From Candidatus Methanofastidiosia archaeon (GTDB taxonomy: Archaea; Methanobacteriota_B; Thermococci; Methanofastidiosales; Methanofastidiosaceae): a DNA stretch of 15,359 nucleotides. Every line of letters starts with the position of its first letter. Positions within the stretch are counted from its first letter, which is position 1. The notes beneath the pieces were generated by a model, which was not told where the DNA came from, searched no databases, and was given only the letters and a program-made list of their open reading frames with translations. Below are positions 13,221 to 15,359 of this stretch, piece by piece. A program made the translations under genes and the position numbers. The stretch covers positions 1 to 15,359 of the forward strand of contig PWMA01000034.1 of the NCBI GenBank assembly GCA_003558335.1. The letters are read 5' to 3'.

Positions 13221-14239
13221 TCGTTATAATGAAATCAAGGGCTGAGGAGGAAGATATCAAAAGGGTTGTAGACACTATACAATCTCTTGGACTTAGGACA
13301 CAACTGAATTTAGGTGCAGAAAGAGTTGTAGTGGCCGTAATAGGCGATATCAGTAAAATTGGCGAAGACAACTTTTTTAGAATCAGGGCGATGAAAGGTG
13401 TTGAAAACACAATCTTCATCTCAAAACCTTACAAACTTGTGTCAAAAGATTTCAAAAGAGAACAGACTATAATAGATGTAGATGGAGTAAAAATAGGTGG
13501 AAATAAAATTGTCGTCATGGCAGGGCCATGCTCAGTTGAAAACAGAGAACAGATAATGGAAGTCGCTGAAAAGATAAAGAAAGCTGGCGCTTCAATGATA
13601 AGAGGCGGAGCATTCAAACCTCGGACATCTCCTAAAGATTTCCAGGGTCTTGGCGAAGAAGGTCTAAAAATACTTTACGAAGCAAAGGAAGAAACCGGTC
13701 TTCCAATTGTTACAGAAATAATGGATGCCCGAGATGTTGGACTATTGTCCCAATATGCAGATGTATTGCAAGTTGGAACAAGAAACATGCAAAACTACAC
13801 ATTGTTAAGAGAACTTGGAAAATGCGACAAACCTGTACTCTTAAAGAGAGGCATGTGGGCTACAATGGCGGAGTTTCTTGGCGCTGCAGAGTATATATTA
13901 AATGAAGGCAATGAAAATGTTATCTTGTGTGAAAGAGGTATTAGAACATTTTCAGACTTTTCTAGAAATACGCTTGACCTTAGCATAATTCCCGCCATAA
14001 AAGAAGAAAGCCACCTTCCTGTGATGTCCGATCCAAGTCATGGCACCGGAAAGAGAGGTTTGGTATTGCCTTTAAGTAAAGCATCGGTAGCTTGTGGGGC
14101 AGACGGATTGTTAATAGAAACACATCCTGACCCCGATAGAGCAATAAGCGATGCTGAGCAAACAATCTCCTTAAGCGCATTTGAAAAACTTATGGAAGAT
14201 TTAAAACAAATAGGAAAAGCTGTTGGGAGGGAAATATAA
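13217..14239 (+). CDS. aroF: DAHP synthase, type I-beta with N-terminal regulatory domain, copy 1
   Basis: Condenses phosphoenolpyruvate and erythrose 4-phosphate to DAHP, the first step of the shikimate pathway. Of the 340 aa, residues 1-70 are the ferredoxin/ACT-like regulatory domain known from the Thermotoga maritima enzyme, and about 85-340 are the barrel. Metal and substrate residues are present: Cys105 in AGPCSVE, RGGAFKPRTSP, LLKRGMW, ILCERGIRTF, DPSHGTG, ETHPDP and the SDAEQT aspartate. At the positions equivalent to the Thermotoga tyrosine-binding His29 and Ser31 this copy has Gln29 and Asn31. GGAGG lies 7 nt before the start. The second copy begins directly after the stop. Confidence 0.95.
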   Translation: MIVIMKSRAEEEDIKRVVDTIQSLGLRTQLNLGAERVVVAVIGDISKIGEDNFFRIRAMKGVENTIFISKPYKLVSKDFKREQTIIDVDGVKIGGNKIVVMAGPCSVENREQIMEVAEKIKKAGASMIRGGAFKPRTSPKDFQGLGEEGLKILYEAKEETGLPIVTEIMDARDVGLLSQYADVLQVGTRNMQNYTLLRELGKCDKPVLLKRGMWATMAEFLGAAEYILNEGNENVILCERGIRTFSDFSRNTLDLSIIPAIKEESHLPVMSDPSHGTGKRGLVLPLSKASVACGADGLLIETHPDPDRAISDAEQTISLSAFEKLMEDLKQIGKAVGREI

Positions 14240-15262
14240 ATGATAATAGTAATGAAAATTGGTGCAGATGAAAGCCAAGTCCAGGAAACAATAGATAAAA
14301 TAAAGGATTTAGGCTTTGGCACCCACGTTTCAAAAGGAGAAAATAGAACAATAATTGGAGTAATCGGAGATGTATCTTCGATTGATGAAAGTGATGTTGA
14401 AAGGCTTAGAGCTACACCTTACATAGAAAAAATTGTACGTGTAACTAAACCCTACAAATTAGTTTCAAGAGACTTCAACAAACAAGATACTGTAATAGAT
14501 GTCGATGGAATAGAAATAGGTGGAAAGAAGATTGTTGTCATGGCAGGGCCATGTACGGTAGAAAGTAAGGAGCAGATTATAAACATTGCAAAAGAGGTAA
14601 AAAGTTCAGGCGCCACATTTTTAAGAGGAGGTGCATTTAAACCACGTACAGCACCTAAAGATTTCCAAGGACTTGGAGAGGAAGGTCTAAAATTCCTACT
14701 AGAAGCAAAGGAGCAAACTGGCCTTCCAATTGTTACAGAAGTAATGGATACTAGGGATGTAGAACTCGTATCAGAATATGCAGATGTGTTGCAAGTTGGA
14801 ACAAGAAACATGCAAAACTACTCTTTATTAAAAGAGCTTGGAAAATGCGACAAACCTGTACTCTTAAAGAGAGGCATGTGGGCAACACTGAAAGAGTTTC
14901 TTTCAGCTGCAGAGTACATATTGGCAGGTGGAAACAAAAATGTCATACTATGTGAGAGAGGCATTAGAACATTTTCAGATTTCACAAGAAACACATTGGA
15001 TTTAAGTATAGTCCCTGTATTAAAATCTGAAAGTCACCTTCCTGTGATCGTTGATCCAAGTCATGGCACTGGGAGAAAGGATATTGTAAAACCAATGGCA
15101 CTTGCTGCAATTGCATGTGGGGCAGATGGTGTAACAGTGGAAGCGCATACCGATCCTCAAAAAGCAATAAGCGATGCTGATCAAACTATAAGCACTTCAG
15201 ACTTGCATGGTCTTATGGGAGAAGCAAAATATATATCTAGAGTATTTGGACGGGAAATATAG
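14240..15262 (+). CDS. aroF: DAHP synthase, type I-beta with N-terminal regulatory domain, copy 2
   Basis: This is a tandem paralogue of the preceding gene, also 340 aa and alignable without gaps. The same catalytic set is present (Cys105 in AGPCTVE, RGGAFKPRTAP, LLKRGMW, DPSHGTG, EAHTDP, SDADQT). The regulatory domain keeps THVSKGENRTIIG, with His29 and Ser31 at exactly the positions that bind the feedback inhibitor tyrosine in T. maritima, so this copy is the better candidate for a tyrosine-inhibited enzyme. The ATG follows the stop of copy 1 with no gap, and GGGAGGG at 14225-14231 serves as its ribosome-binding site. aroB follows 1 nt after the stop. Confidence 0.95.
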   Translation: MIIVMKIGADESQVQETIDKIKDLGFGTHVSKGENRTIIGVIGDVSSIDESDVERLRATPYIEKIVRVTKPYKLVSRDFNKQDTVIDVDGIEIGGKKIVVMAGPCTVESKEQIINIAKEVKSSGATFLRGGAFKPRTAPKDFQGLGEEGLKFLLEAKEQTGLPIVTEVMDTRDVELVSEYADVLQVGTRNMQNYSLLKELGKCDKPVLLKRGMWATLKEFLSAAEYILAGGNKNVILCERGIRTFSDFTRNTLDLSIVPVLKSESHLPVIVDPSHGTGRKDIVKPMALAAIACGADGVTVEAHTDPQKAISDADQTISTSDLHGLMGEAKYISRVFGREI

Positions 15263-15263
15263 A

Positions 15264-15359
15264 ATGAATAATACTGAAACTATCAAAGTAAAAACTGAAA
15301 AAGGAGATTATGAGATAGTTTTAGGTAGAGGTATTATTCAAAAAGCATTTGAAGAGATA
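15264..15359 (+). CDS. aroB: 3-dehydroquinate synthase, N-terminal fragment (runs off window)
   Basis: Only the first 32 codons are visible. KGDYEIVLGRGIIQKAFEE fits the opening strand-helix of AroB, where 'L..R.Y.I.IG.G.L' is typical. Position directly after two DAHP synthases supports the call, since AroB uses DAHP as substrate. It implies the canonical route to dehydroquinate rather than the alternative ADTH/AroB' route of many methanogens. The fragment is too short to see catalytic residues. Confidence 0.75.
   Translation, partial: MNNTETIKVKTEKGDYEIVLGRGIIQKAFEEI

Overview
The window looks like chromosomal DNA from an AT-rich archaeon, probably euryarchaeal. The evidence is the set of archaeal informational genes: NMD3, the KEOPS subunit Pcc1, Tsr3, ribosomal protein L40e, a DUF531 protein, a DUF99/UPF0215 protein and an archaeal RNase III-fold protein. 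Many genes also have a TATA box centred about 24-27 nt upstream of the start codon, the pattern of leaderless archaeal mRNAs. The species cannot be fixed from this sequence. I see no insertion sequence, prophage or CRISPR array.

Layout. 1-716 is the end of an NMD3-type gene. 795-2036 is argG, whose protein resembles the eukaryotic-type clade of argininosuccinate synthases. 2046-2926 (minus) is a HAD phosphatase overlapping pcc1. 2998-3680 is tsr3 plus a 47-aa rpl40e. 3669-4259 (minus) is a second HAD phosphatase. 4381-4906 holds an unrecognised 80-aa gene and a minimal parvulin. 4958-6814 (minus) is htpX followed by an EamA transporter. 6973-7296 is a winged-helix protein. 7297-8459 is mostly gene-free but contains a strong candidate for a large structured RNA (minus strand, about 273 nt, with its own TATA box, a long closing helix and a T7 end) and a 43-aa zinc-ribbon gene. 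8460-10050 (minus) is tRNA-Gly(CCC), DUF531, DUF99 and an RNase III-like gene. 10145-11824 is the catalytic subunit of methylmalonyl-CoA mutase, convergent with a PHP phosphoesterase that has a C-terminal membrane segment (11819-12712, minus).

The last 2.5 kb is an aromatic amino acid operon: chorismate mutase, two tandem DAHP synthases with N-terminal ACT/ferredoxin-like regulatory domains, and the start of aroB. Its promoter does not lead directly into chorismate mutase. At leaderless distance from the TATA box is a 23-codon ORF (12803-12874) that ends in Tyr-Tyr-Tyr-Phe-Ser-Phe-Trp-Tyr-stop. This looks like a classical amino-acid-sensing leader peptide, but in an archaeon. A perfect 8-bp inverted repeat encloses the aromatic codons, and its 3' arm can alternatively pair with the Shine-Dalgarno site of the next gene. 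The two DAHP synthases differ exactly at the two residues that bind tyrosine in the Thermotoga enzyme. Together these suggest two layers of control over aromatic synthesis: translation-sensed expression and allosterically divergent isozymes.
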